64,000 nt of DNA. It comes from CAWAPS01 sp963783945. Lineage in GTDB: Bacteria > Actinomycetota > Acidimicrobiia > Acidimicrobiales > Palsa-688. A model generated the notes under the pieces. The model worked only from the letters and a program-made list of their open reading frames with translations, did no database searches and had not been told where the DNA came from. The stretch is from assembly GCA_963783945.1 (NCBI GenBank), contig CAWAPS010000024.1:434001-498000 (forward strand), written 5' to 3'. This document shows positions 1 to 9,100 of this stretch, piece by piece. A program made the position numbers and the translations under genes. The stretch's first letter is position 1; every line of letters starts with the position of its first letter.

Positions 1-1281
1 GGAGGGCGGGCTGTTGGCCGCCGTGCCGTTAGCTTCGGTTAGCGGCGGAGCGGCCGGCGCTACCGGCGGCACCGAGACCGGACTCGCAGTCGACGGCCCG
101 GTCACGGTGGCCGTCGGGGCCGGGTTCCGGCCCCGACCCGGCACCACCGTGGGCGGGCCTGGCCGGATTCCCCGCCGTTGCGGCACATGGTTGGGAGCCG
201 GCGGAGTGTACTTGGCGATGTGGGTGACCGCGCCGTTGGAGTTGACCACCAGGGCTTGAGGTGAATCGATGCTGTTGACGAACACGAGGTTGTCCTTGGT
301 GACCAGCTGGTTGGATCCCTGGGGAACGGGCACGGAGGCAAGCGGGCGTAGCGGGGCCAGCTCGATCGTCTGGAGCCGGTTGGCGCGGGAATCCAGCAGA
401 TAGGCCTGGCCCTGTGAGACGGTCACCTGGGTGACCTGGGCCGCCGCGGGCAGGGTCAGGGACGAAAGCGACGGCGGGCTGGTGTCGATGTCCAGAACGT
501 CGGTGCCCGCCACAACGGCCAGCTCGGGGCTCGACGCCGAGGCGGCCACGAGCGGGGACGTGCGACTGGATGTCGCCGGCAGCTGAACCGAGTGGACGCC
601 CGGGTTCTGCAACGACTTCGCCGTCGCCGTCTGGGGGTCCACCGCCCATACCCCGTCGCTGGTGTCGGCGACCTCTACCAGATCGCCGGCGTGGCCGAAC
701 GGGTGGCGAGCGACCCCGCCGGTGGAGTCGACCTGGTCCACCACCGCCTGCCCGGGGACCGGCACCCATATCGCGCCGGTAGCGTCAATGGTGGCCGTTC
801 CGGTCGGTCCATCGAGCGGGATCTGATGCCCGATAGGTGCCAGAGTTGATGGGTCGAGCTGCTGCACGATGCCCGAGGAGTGGTCGACCACCCAGGTGGT
901 GTCCGGACCGGCGACGACCTGGAGAGCGGCGACCGGGCCGGTTTCGGTCCTGGTGGTGGCCACTGCCAGCGTCGAGTCGTCGAGCCGCAACAACCGGCCG
1001 GTGCGCAGGTCGAGTACGTAGGCTCCGTCGGCCCGCTGCACCACCTCGAAGGGGTCTCCGGGCTTGCCGACGACAGCCTGGGCGTCGGTGCCGCCGCTGT
1101 AGCCATTGACGTGGGAGACAGTGCCCCTCGATCCGTTGCCGAGCCACGCCCCCCCGCTCAGCAGGCGCAAGGCGCTGGCCGGCTCGCCGGACCCGGTCAC
1201 CGCCAGCCCCACCACGGCACCGATCACAGCCGCAACTAGGGCTGTGATCGCGATCCGCCGCCGCGAACGCCGCCTGGCCAC
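1..1281 (-). CDS. Membrane-anchored beta-propeller-like protein (C-terminus beyond window)
   Basis: The frame is open for 427 codons from a GTG at 1281 to the window edge, so the C-terminus is missing. GGAAGGA sits about six bases upstream; another in-frame GTG at 1287 touches that site and is less likely. The N-terminus reads MARRRSRRR followed by one hydrophobic helix (about residues 10-30), suggesting a type II membrane anchor. The body is strand-rich with recurring units such as DTTWVVDHSSGIVQQLD, as in PQQ/YVTN-type propellers, then turns Pro-rich near the window edge. It is divergent from the FtsK-type ATPase gene with 83 bp between them, so a role at the cell envelope next to the type VII machinery is inferred. 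The propeller assignment rests on pattern only. Confidence 0.75.
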   Translation of the reverse strand, partial: MARRRSRRRIAITALVAAVIGAVVGLAVTGSGEPASALRLLSGGAWLGNGSRGTVSHVNGYSGGTDAQAVVGKPGDPFEVVQRADGAYVLDLRTGRLLRLDDSTLAVATTRTETGPVAALQVVAGPDTTWVVDHSSGIVQQLDPSTLAPIGHQIPLDGPTGTATIDATGAIWVPVPGQAVVDQVDSTGGVARHPFGHAGDLVEVADTSDGVWAVDPQTATAKSLQNPGVHSVQLPATSSRTSPLVAASASSPELAVVAGTDVLDIDTSPPSLSSLTLPAAAQVTQVTVSQGQAYLLDSRANRLQTIELAPLRPLASVPVPQGSNQLVTKDNLVFVNSIDSPQALVVNSNGAVTHIAKYTPPAPNHVPQRRGIRPGPPTVVPGRGRNPAPTATVTGPSTASPVSVPPVAPAAPPLTEANGTAANSPPS

Positions 1282-1364
1282 CGGCACTCCTTCCTGCACC
1301 ACTCGAAGGCGGTGGCGGAGCGTAGCACAGGCCCCGCGTTGAACCCCCGCTACCCTCGCCGGTA

Positions 1365-4300
1365 GTGCGGATGCAGGTGAGCCTGGTTGAGGTCGGCGAC
1401 GGCCGACCCCAGCACGTCCTCATCGAGGCCGATCCCGAGTCGTCAGCCGGTGACGTGGCCGCCGCCCTGAGCTCGCTACGGCCCGGCGACCTGCTCCTCG
1501 ACGGCCGTCTCTTCGCCGGGCCGGACCGGCTGGCCAGCAGTGGCGTGCACGACGGCGCGGTGCTCCAGGTCGTCCCGCCGGGATCGGCCGTGGGCGCGAC
1601 GGCCGATGCCGGCGGGAGGCCGGCACAAGGAGGCCAAGCGGCCTGGGAGGTGGCCGTGGTGAGTGGAGCTCAGGCCGGGATCCGCGCCGCCCTGCCGGCG
1701 GGTGATCTGCTGATCGGACGGGACCCCACCGCCCAGTTCCGCTTCGACCACAGCTCCGTGTCGCGCCTCCATGCCCGGCTGTCCTGGCCGGCCGGGAGCG
1801 CCGGTTGGGTTATCGATGACCTCGGATCGGCTAATGGAACGTGGGTCGACGGCCACCGGGTGGACGGACCCACCCCTGTCCCCGCCGGGGCGGCGATCGA
1901 AATCGGGGCTTCGGTGCTCGAGGTACGCCCCGCTCCGAACGCCGACGCGGACGTGCACCGGTCCGACGACGGGACGCTCGAGTTCAACCGGCCTCCGCGG
2001 CTGGAGGCAGCCGTGCGCACGCCCAGGGTTCAGGTGCCGTCACGGCCGGTGGAGCAGGAATCCTTCCCTTTTCCCTGGCTTCAGGCCCTCGCCCCACTGG
2101 CCATCGGCGGGATCCTCTTCGTCGTCACCCGCCAGGTGGCCACGCTCGCGTTCATCGCGCTCAGCCCGTTGCTGGTGCTGTCCAACACGCTGACCCAGCG
2201 CCGGCGCAGCGCGGCGAAGGCCCGTCGCGACCGGGCAAGCTACCAATCGCGGGTGTCGGCGGCGGTCGCCGCGGTGAGCGCGGCGGCCGCCGCTGAGACG
2301 GCGGCGGAGAGGGCCCGCTGGCCGGATCCGGCGGTCGTCGAGGCTGTGGTCGAGGGGCCGGGCCGGCGGCTGTGGGAGCGCCGGGACCACGACCCTGACG
2401 CCCTCGTCCTGCGGATCGGGGTAGCCGACCGGCCGGCGTCTATCGACCTGACCGGCGGAGATCCGGCCGCGGCGGCCGGCGAGCAAGCCGTGGTCATACC
2501 GAAGCTGTGGGCCATGCCGGTCACGGTGGACCTCCGGTCCGTAGGCGTGCTGGGAGTAGCGGGCGAGGACAGCTCGGCGCGCGCCATCGCACGCTGGATT
2601 GTGGCCCAGCTGGCGACCTGGCACACACCGAAGTCGCTGGAGCTCTACGTCCTGACCGTCGGTTCGGCCGGCGAGGACTGGGACTGGATCCGTTGGCTGC
2701 CTCATGCCCGGAGCGATCTGCCCGCTGCCGCGCCGGTGCGGATCGGCAATGACGCGGCCTCGCGAGATCAGCGCATCAAGGAGCTCCTGGGTTTGCTCGA
2801 GGCTCGCAGCGCGCCGGGCCATGACAGCTCGCAGTGGACGCCGGCGGTGGTAGTGGTACTCGATGGGATCCGGGCCCTGCGATCCCAGGCCGGGGTACCG
2901 CGCCTGCTGCGCGACGGGCCGGCCCGGGGGATCTACGCCATCGGCCTGGACCTCGATCCATCTCGCCTGGCCGAGGAGGGACAGGCGGAGGTCGAGGTCG
3001 AGGCCGACGGTCTGACGGCGACGGTCCGGGTGGCCGGGCGGGATCCGGTGGCGAGCGTGCTCCTCGACCAAGTCGGGTCGCGGTGGGCCGAGGAGTTGGG
3101 CCGCCGCCTGGCCCCGCTTCGCGACGCCGGTGGCGAGGAAGGCGGGGCGGTGATCCCTTCAACCGTTCGCTTCGTCGAACTGGCGGGTATCGACCTCGAT
3201 GATCCGGAAGCGGTGCTGGCCGGATGGCGAGCCGGAGGGAGGACGACCAGAGCGCCGGTCGGGGTGAGCATCGACGGCACCTTCTTTCTCGACCTCGAGC
3301 GGGACGGCCCTCACGCCCTGGTGGCCGGGACCACCGGATCGGGGAAGAGCGAGTTCCTCCAGACCCTCGTGACCAGCCTGGCTGTGGCCAACCGGCCGGA
3401 CGCCATCCATTTCGTCCTGGTCGACTACAAGGGGGCCAGCGCCTTTGCCGACTGTGCCAACCTGCCTCACACCGTCGGGCTGGTCACGAACCTCGACGGC
3501 CGGGAAACCCAGCGTGCGCTTGCCTCCCTGGACGCCGAGCTTCGCCGGCGTGAGACCTGCCTGCACCAGCTACGGGCGGTGGACGTGAACACGGCCTGGG
3601 AGCACGATCCCGACCGGGCGGCAGAGATGGGTCTGGCCCGGCTGATTCTGGTGATCGACGAGTTCGCCGAGCTGGTGCACGAACTCCCGGATTTCGTCAC
3701 CGGCTTGATCCGCGTTGCCCGCGTCGGGCGTTCGCTCGGCGTGCATCTGATCCTGGCCACCCAACGACCCACCGGCGTGGTGACCGGAGAAATGCGGGCG
3801 AACACGGGCCTGCGAGTGGCGCTGCGCATGGAAGATACCGGGGACAGCCTCGAGATCCTCGAGTCGGCCTTAGCCGCGGGGATATCCCGGGCCACTCCTG
3901 GGCGGGCCTATGCCCGCACCGGTGGGGGGGCGCAGACGGTTGCCTTCCAGGCCGCCCGGGTGGCCGGACGCAGAAAAGGGACCAGCGCAGGTTTACCCCC
4001 TCCCCAGGTCGTCCCGGTCCCGTGGCCCCGGCTCGGCTACCCGGTGGGTTTTGCGGCCCACGGCGAGGCGGACTCCGGCCGGGCGACCGACCTCCACGCC
4101 CTGGCCGAGCTGCTGACCAAGGCGGCAGCGGAGGGCTCGGTCCCGCGGGGCCGAAGTCCGTGGCTGGAGCCCCTGCCGGCGCTGGTCGCTCTCGACCAGC
4201 TGCCCCCCGTGGTCCCCTCACGAATCGAGCTCACGCCCGTGGCCTTCGGGGTGGAGGACCGCCCGGGCGAGCAGGCGCAGGTCACCGCTACCTTCGATCT

Positions 4301-5771
4301 GGCCGGCGGATCGCACCTGGCAGTAGCGGGGGCTGCTCGGAGCGGCCGGTCCACCTTGCTGCGAACTCTGGGAGCCAGCCTGGCCCGGTCCCTCTCGCCC
4401 GCCGACGTGCATCTCTACGGGCTGGACTTCGGCAACGGCGGGTTGCTCCCGCTGGTGTCTCTACCCCATTGCGGCGCCGTGGTGATGAGGTCGGAAGGCG
4501 AACGGACCGAGAGGCTGATGTCCCGCCTCACCGACGAGGTGTCACGGCGCCAGGAAGTGATGGCCCGCCGCGGGTTCGGCGACATAGCCGAGCAACGCGC
4601 CGCCGTCGAGCCGGCTGAGCGCCTGCCGTACCTGGTGCTTCTGATCGACCGCTGGGAGGGGTTCACCGCCGCCTACCCCATCGAGTCGGGCAGCCCGATG
4701 CCCGCCGCCGTGTCCCGCCTGGTTCGGGAGGGGCCGGGCACCGGCTTGCGGGTGGTGCTGAGCGGCGACCGCAGCCTGCTCACCGATCGTCTGGCGTCCC
4801 AGATCGAGGACCGTCTGGTACTGCGTCTGAACGATCGGGACGACTACCGCCTGGCCAACGTCAACCCCCGCGCCGTGGCCGAGGACATCCCGCCCGGGCG
4901 GGCCCTGCGGGCCGACACGGGGATCGAGGTGCAAGTAGCAGTCCTGGCCGGGCCGGGCGCCATCGACCCGAGCGGCCAAGCCCAGTCCGAGGCGGTCCGG
5001 GCGATCGGCGCCGCCGCCGCCGCTCGATGGCCGGCCCCCCGGGTAAACCGGCCCATGCGAGTGGACACAATGCCCTCGGCGATCGATGCCTCGGAGGTCG
5101 CCGACCTGCGCACCGCAGGCCTATCGGATATTCCGGATCCGGCCCCAGCAGGCAGCCTGTGGGCGGTAGTCGGGGTGGGCGGCGACGAGCTGACCGTGCG
5201 CGGGGTCGACCTGGCCGTGACCGGCGGCTTCCTCGTGGCTGGCCCGGCGCGCTCGGGTCGCAGCACTGCACTGCTGGCAATGGCCCGTTCGTTGGCGGGG
5301 GCTGGTGCGGCCGTCGTCGCCGTGTGCCCGCGTCCGTCGCCATTGATGAACGCGGCCGGCCTTTCGGCGGCGCGGGTCCTGTCGGGTGGGGTGCCGGGGG
5401 CGTCCGAGGTGCTGGCTGCCATCTCGAGGGGCGGCGCCTCCGGTCCGGTGGTTCTTCTGGTTGATGATGTCGACACGTTCGCCCGCAGCGAAGCGGACGA
5501 GGCGGTACGCCAACTGCTCCGGGACGGGTCACGAGGCGTCCCGTCGATCGTCGTCGCCGGCCCGATCGAGGAGATGAAGACCGAGCTTCGAGGAGTGGTG
5601 GCCGAAGCCCGCCGAGCCAAGAGCGGTCTGTTGCTGTCGCCTTCGTCGACGTTCGATGGCGATCTGGTCGGCGTCCGGCTGGCCCAATCGACGGTCGGAC
5701 GCACGCTCGCAGGGCGGGGCTGCCTCGTGCTCGGGGGGGAATCCGTGCTCGTACAGGTACCGTTCGGCTGA
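1365..5771 (+). CDS. Type VII secretion ATPase, EccC/EssC-like, with ubiquitin-like and FHA domains
   Basis: This 1468-aa protein is the likely motor of an ESX/type VII system. Residues about 1-75 look ubiquitin-like (YukD/EsaB fold: DPESSAGDVAAAL, LLLDGR). An FHA domain follows (about 105-195: LIGRDP, SRLHARL, SANGTWVDG). Two hydrophobic helices lie near residues 235-280, then three FtsK/SpoIIIE-type ATPase domains. Domain 1 has a canonical Walker A (AGTTGSGKS, about 655) and Walker B (LILVIDEFAEL). Domains 2 and 3 have Arg in place of the Walker A Lys (ARSGRST, about 985 and 1292), with YLVLLIDRWEG and VVLLVDDVDTF as B motifs. EccC proteins usually lack FHA, while firmicute EssC has it, so the architecture is mixed. 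Start is GTG 1365, or ATG 1371. A WXG100 gene follows 96 bp downstream. Confidence 0.9.
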   Translation: MRMQVSLVEVGDGRPQHVLIEADPESSAGDVAAALSSLRPGDLLLDGRLFAGPDRLASSGVHDGAVLQVVPPGSAVGATADAGGRPAQGGQAAWEVAVVSGAQAGIRAALPAGDLLIGRDPTAQFRFDHSSVSRLHARLSWPAGSAGWVIDDLGSANGTWVDGHRVDGPTPVPAGAAIEIGASVLEVRPAPNADADVHRSDDGTLEFNRPPRLEAAVRTPRVQVPSRPVEQESFPFPWLQALAPLAIGGILFVVTRQVATLAFIALSPLLVLSNTLTQRRRSAAKARRDRASYQSRVSAAVAAVSAAAAAETAAERARWPDPAVVEAVVEGPGRRLWERRDHDPDALVLRIGVADRPASIDLTGGDPAAAAGEQAVVIPKLWAMPVTVDLRSVGVLGVAGEDSSARAIARWIVAQLATWHTPKSLELYVLTVGSAGEDWDWIRWLPHARSDLPAAAPVRIGNDAASRDQRIKELLGLLEARSAPGHDSSQWTPAVVVVLDGIRALRSQAGVPRLLRDGPARGIYAIGLDLDPSRLAEEGQAEVEVEADGLTATVRVAGRDPVASVLLDQVGSRWAEELGRRLAPLRDAGGEEGGAVIPSTVRFVELAGIDLDDPEAVLAGWRAGGRTTRAPVGVSIDGTFFLDLERDGPHALVAGTTGSGKSEFLQTLVTSLAVANRPDAIHFVLVDYKGASAFADCANLPHTVGLVTNLDGRETQRALASLDAELRRRETCLHQLRAVDVNTAWEHDPDRAAEMGLARLILVIDEFAELVHELPDFVTGLIRVARVGRSLGVHLILATQRPTGVVTGEMRANTGLRVALRMEDTGDSLEILESALAAGISRATPGRAYARTGGGAQTVAFQAARVAGRRKGTSAGLPPPQVVPVPWPRLGYPVGFAAHGEADSGRATDLHALAELLTKAAAEGSVPRGRSPWLEPLPALVALDQLPPVVPSRIELTPVAFGVEDRPGEQAQVTATFDLAGGSHLAVAGAARSGRSTLLRTLGASLARSLSPADVHLYGLDFGNGGLLPLVSLPHCGAVVMRSEGERTERLMSRLTDEVSRRQEVMARRGFGDIAEQRAAVEPAERLPYLVLLIDRWEGFTAAYPIESGSPMPAAVSRLVREGPGTGLRVVLSGDRSLLTDRLASQIEDRLVLRLNDRDDYRLANVNPRAVAEDIPPGRALRADTGIEVQVAVLAGPGAIDPSGQAQSEAVRAIGAAAAARWPAPRVNRPMRVDTMPSAIDASEVADLRTAGLSDIPDPAPAGSLWAVVGVGGDELTVRGVDLAVTGGFLVAGPARSGRSTALLAMARSLAGAGAAVVAVCPRPSPLMNAAGLSAARVLSGGVPGASEVLAAISRGGASGPVVLLVDDVDTFARSEADEAVRQLLRDGSRGVPSIVVAGPIEEMKTELRGVVAEARRAKSGLLLSPSSTFDGDLVGVRLAQSTVGRTLAGRGCLVLGGESVLVQVPFG

Positions 5772-5867
5772 CGTCGCACGGTATGTTCCCGTTTCGCCGG
5801 ACCGCGGCGTCGTATACGTTGGAGGTGCACCGTAAAGCGGCGCCCGGAGCAGAGGCGGAGGTCACCA

Positions 5868-6161
5868 GTGTCCACCATCAAGGTCACGTCCGAGCAGCTC
5901 GAATCCACCGCCAGCTCGCTGGCTAGTGGCGAGCAGGAGATCAGCGGAAAGCTCGGCCAGCTCCATTCAATGGTTCAGGCTCTTGTCGACGCCGACTGGC
6001 AGGGCTGCGCGTCCAACTCTTTCCAGGAGCTGTGGCAGCAGTGGCACAGCGGCGCCACCCAGATCCAGCAAGCCCTGCTCGGCATCTCGCAGATGCTGGG
6101 ACAGGCCGGCCAGGTCTACCAGCAGACCGAGGACAAGTTGGCGGCGCAACTCCGGCGCTGA
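5868..6161 (+). CDS. WXG100 (ESAT-6-like) protein
   Basis: A 97-aa helical hairpin protein with the hallmark W44-Q-G46 turn and a C-terminal YxxxE secretion signal (Y84 to E88). The length and the absence of a signal peptide fit the EsxA/EsxB family, which leave the cell through the type VII ATPase as dimers. GTG start at 5868 is preceded by GGCGGAGG with about 7 bases spacing. It lies 96 bp downstream of the FHA/FtsK ATPase gene on the same strand, consistent with co-expression. No second WXG100 gene is adjacent, so the partner may be itself, the 91-aa protein at 8719-8994, or lie outside the window. Confidence 0.92.
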   Translation: MSTIKVTSEQLESTASSLASGEQEISGKLGQLHSMVQALVDADWQGCASNSFQELWQQWHSGATQIQQALLGISQMLGQAGQVYQQTEDKLAAQLRR

Positions 6162-6203
6162 GTCGGCCTTCCCCACTTCTGGTTTACAGGCTGACCCGGA
6201 GCT

Positions 6204-8708
6204 TCAGGGGTTGGCAGGGTACTGCGCGGTGTTGAGATTCTGGGTGGCCTGGGTAGTCCCGTCGTTTACCGCCCCGGCCGCGTTGGTGATGGTGTTGCCC
6301 ACTGATCCCTCGGCCGCGTCGTTGTAACTGCCTACCCCTCCCTGCGCCCATTTGGCGAAGGCGCCGTACTGCTGCGCAGTCATCTGGTCCGGCGGGATCA
6401 AATCGTATTGCGTCTGTCCATTGGCGAGGGTGGTGATTGTGTAGAAGGCCGGCTCCCCCGGGTGAGCGCTGAGCCAGGTAGCGGGGTCCGTACCGGGTTG
6501 CCACAATCCGTTGCTGACCATCGACGAGCTGACCACCTGTCCCACAAGCTTCTGAGCGTCGCTCCAACCGGCCCCGCCGGCCGCCAGGGCGTCGTTGTAG
6601 TAGGCGTTGGAGGCCGATGAGCTGGTAGCGCTGGTCACGGCGTCGCCCAGGACCGTCTTGAACACGCTGCCGACAAGCGAGGAGCCGGGAAGCGGGATGA
6701 GCCCGATGCCCTGCGAGACGAAGTTGCCCATCGTCGCTTCCTGGCTGGCGCTCTGGGCCGCGATCTGATCCTGGTGCAGACCGCCGGCCGCCAGCGCGGC
6801 GTTGTGGGAGCCCATGAGGTAGCCAACGAACTGGCCCTGCTGTTTGGCCACGTCGTCGAAATCGGCCAGCCGCTCGGCCATGGGCAGGTTGGCGTCAGCT
6901 CGGGCCACGGCCTGCAGGTTGAGCTTGGCGTTGGCCACCGCGCCGGCCATCAGAGCCCGGTAGCCGGAGGGGTCCGAGCTCACGGCGGCCAGGAGGCTAG
7001 GCAGGCCCTGGTTGACCGTCGGGAACAGGAAGCGGCTGCCCGAGTCGGGTATGCCGGCCCAGGCGTCGTACGCCTGCGCCATGTGGTAGCCGACAACCTG
7101 GCCGAGCCCGGCGTTGATACCCGACAGTGGCCCGCCGTCGTAGCTGGCCGTCACGAACTGTCCGTTCTGCATGTGGCCCAGGTGCGGCAGGTAGTCCCGC
7201 AGCGCGTGCGCCGACAGGGCGGTCGCCGCGTTCCCCGGCTGGTCGCCAGCAGAGGCGATGGCGGCGCCGAACGCCGAGCCGTGGTCGAAGGTCCACGTGC
7301 GGCCCATCAGGTAGGTGAGATCGCCGTAGTTGTCGCGGCTCAACAACGAGAGAGCCGCTTGCGGGGACACCGTGGCGGCGTGCATCAGCCCGTACACCGG
7401 ATCGCCTCCGGAGTCGGTGACGCCGAAGAAGACCGGCTCGTTTGCCTGCAGGAAGTTGAAGGATGCCGGCAGGTTGAGGTTGTTGGCCCACGGGTTCTGG
7501 AACGGCCCGTCGTACTCCCAACCGGCAATCAGCGCATTGGCCTGTTGCTGCTTGTCGTAGGCAATGATCGCCGTGCCTACGGTGTCGAGAAACCGGGGGT
7601 CATAGGGAACGGCGCCGCTCGCCGCCCCCAGAATCTGACCGAGCGACCAGAAACCCACGCCCGGGCCATCGCCGTCGGGATTCTTTGCCCTGTCATTGCT
7701 GGTCAGCGCCTGCACGAACGACGGGTCGAGGCCGGGGCTGTCCGATGCCGAAGCCAGCGAATCGGCCAGGAACCGGAGCACGCTCTGATCGTTCTGACGA
7801 ATGGCCTGAAAGCGGCCGGCATCGCCGTACCCGGCGGCGTCGATGCCTTGGCCCATCATCAGGGGAATCTTCTCCAGTCCCGCCGCGCCCAGCCGGTTCA
7901 TAAGGGCGGCGCCAAAGTCCTGGTCGTAGGTAAGCGGGGTCAGGAGGCGGAGTTCGGAGACGGCACCGGCGTTGCCGCCGGCGGCCTTCGAGAGCAGAGA
8001 CGCCGTCTGGTCGACGTACTGAGCCACCCACGCCTTACCGTCACCGAGGGTTTGGGTGTCCTGAAACAGGTTGGCGGCGTACGAGCCGGTCGGGTCGTCA
8101 CCGGCGACGATCCTCTTCACGTCGGTGCCGCCCCGGATTCCAGCGTCGAGATCGCCGGCGGCCCGGCTGTCCGCCGCCGTCGCGGCCCGCAGCGCTTCCT
8201 GGATGCTGGCCTGAAGGGCCGGCGCCTCCTGTGTCGCGCTGCGCCACGTCTGGACCGCCGGACTGTTGTCGTAGGCCATTTGGGCCCGAGCGAGCGCGGC
8301 TTCTTGTCCCGGATCGGGCGAGCAGACGGGCGGTGGCTCACCTGGAGGCTGCACCGGGGGCGTGACCGTCCCGTCCTCGCCAACCGTGCACTGCAGCGCC
8401 TGGGCTTTGGCCAACGCTGTTTTGAGGATCGCTTGCTGCTGGCTCACCGAGGTGACGAAGGCGGCCACGGTGTCCTGGGCCTCGGAGAGCAAACCGGGGC
8501 TGGCCGCCACGACGGTCACCAGGTCGCCCATGGTCGCCAGGGCCTGGTCGGCGGCCCGGCCGGTCCATGCCGACATCTGGCTGCCGGTGCTGGAGACGGT
8601 GTTGGATGCGGAACTGACGGCGTCGGCCGCCCGTCCCCATTTTTCGATGACACCGGCGTAGGCGCCGGCGTCGAAGCTCTGAAGCTGAGTCTTGGTCAGC
8701 ACGCCCAC
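6204..8708 (-). CDS. Large candidate type VII substrate with N-terminal WXG-like domain
   Basis: An 834-aa protein without signal peptide. The first 100 residues are predominantly helical and carry a W48-T-G50 turn (MSAWTGRAAD), like the targeting domains of LXG/WXG effectors. A Pro-rich stretch with CSPDPGQE (about 120-140) follows, then a long, largely helical, Ala/Gly-rich body whose sequence resembles actinobacterial families annotated as DUF6571 (from memory, uncertain). I see no recognised enzymatic motif or obvious toxin fold. GTG start at 8708 lies 10 bp after the stop of the 91-aa EspC-like gene, so the two form a targeting-partner/substrate pair. The gene is convergent with the WXG100 gene. 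A long antisense open frame across it is a GC-rich artefact. Confidence 0.8.
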   Translation of the reverse strand: MGVLTKTQLQSFDAGAYAGVIEKWGRAADAVSSASNTVSSTGSQMSAWTGRAADQALATMGDLVTVVAASPGLLSEAQDTVAAFVTSVSQQQAILKTALAKAQALQCTVGEDGTVTPPVQPPGEPPPVCSPDPGQEAALARAQMAYDNSPAVQTWRSATQEAPALQASIQEALRAATAADSRAAGDLDAGIRGGTDVKRIVAGDDPTGSYAANLFQDTQTLGDGKAWVAQYVDQTASLLSKAAGGNAGAVSELRLLTPLTYDQDFGAALMNRLGAAGLEKIPLMMGQGIDAAGYGDAGRFQAIRQNDQSVLRFLADSLASASDSPGLDPSFVQALTSNDRAKNPDGDGPGVGFWSLGQILGAASGAVPYDPRFLDTVGTAIIAYDKQQQANALIAGWEYDGPFQNPWANNLNLPASFNFLQANEPVFFGVTDSGGDPVYGLMHAATVSPQAALSLLSRDNYGDLTYLMGRTWTFDHGSAFGAAIASAGDQPGNAATALSAHALRDYLPHLGHMQNGQFVTASYDGGPLSGINAGLGQVVGYHMAQAYDAWAGIPDSGSRFLFPTVNQGLPSLLAAVSSDPSGYRALMAGAVANAKLNLQAVARADANLPMAERLADFDDVAKQQGQFVGYLMGSHNAALAAGGLHQDQIAAQSASQEATMGNFVSQGIGLIPLPGSSLVGSVFKTVLGDAVTSATSSSASNAYYNDALAAGGAGWSDAQKLVGQVVSSSMVSNGLWQPGTDPATWLSAHPGEPAFYTITTLANGQTQYDLIPPDQMTAQQYGAFAKWAQGGVGSYNDAAEGSVGNTITNAAGAVNDGTTQATQNLNTAQYPANP

Positions 8709-8718
8709 TCCGCCGCGG

Positions 8719-8994
8719 TCAAAAGGCTCGGCTCAAGTGGGCCTCGGTGACCTCATAGACGGTCCCGGCGTTGGATAGGCGGTCGGCTACCGAGTCGCAG
8801 GCCGTCGCGTACGACGTCAGGGCGCTCGACCACGTAGAGCAGAAGCGCCCGACTGCAGGTGCGCTTCGGAACCCGGGATCGGACGGGGCGACTGCAGTCA
8901 GGTCCCCCGCGGCTTCCCGCACGGTGACTCCTGCCCGCTTGACCTGCTGCGCCGCTGCTTCGACCACCGAGGTTTCCACCTGGATCCTTGACAT
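8719..8994 (-). CDS. EspC/WXG100-like type VII secretion partner
   Basis: A 91-aa all-helical protein starting MSRIQVETS. W55 in FCSTWSSAL, the break around residues 35-50, and the C-terminal Y80-xxx-E84 match the EspC-like 'type VII secretion target' pattern. ATG at 8994 is favoured because GAGG lies about 8 bases upstream; a GTG at 9003 is possible. It is followed 10 bp later by the 834-aa gene on the same strand. By analogy with EspA/EspC pairs and LXG-partner (Lap) proteins it probably binds and targets that protein to the ATPase encoded at 1365-5771. No cysteine pair or enzymatic motif is visible. Confidence 0.8.
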   Translation of the reverse strand: MSRIQVETSVVEAAAQQVKRAGVTVREAAGDLTAVAPSDPGFRSAPAVGRFCSTWSSALTSYATACDSVADRLSNAGTVYEVTEAHLSRAF

Positions 8995-9100
8995 CAATCC
9001 CACCTCGCACCGCTGGTTCCGGCTGTCTGGCCGGGTTGTTGTTCCACCAGCACAGTAGAGGCTCGTACTCCCTGATCGGTACCCAGATCTGGGTTTGGCG

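Noticed and set aside
6774..8750. Long plus-strand open frame antisense to the 834-aa protein
   Set aside because: Arg/Gly/His-rich composition typical of antisense frames in GC-rich DNA; the minus strand has the conserved WXG features and a partner gene.
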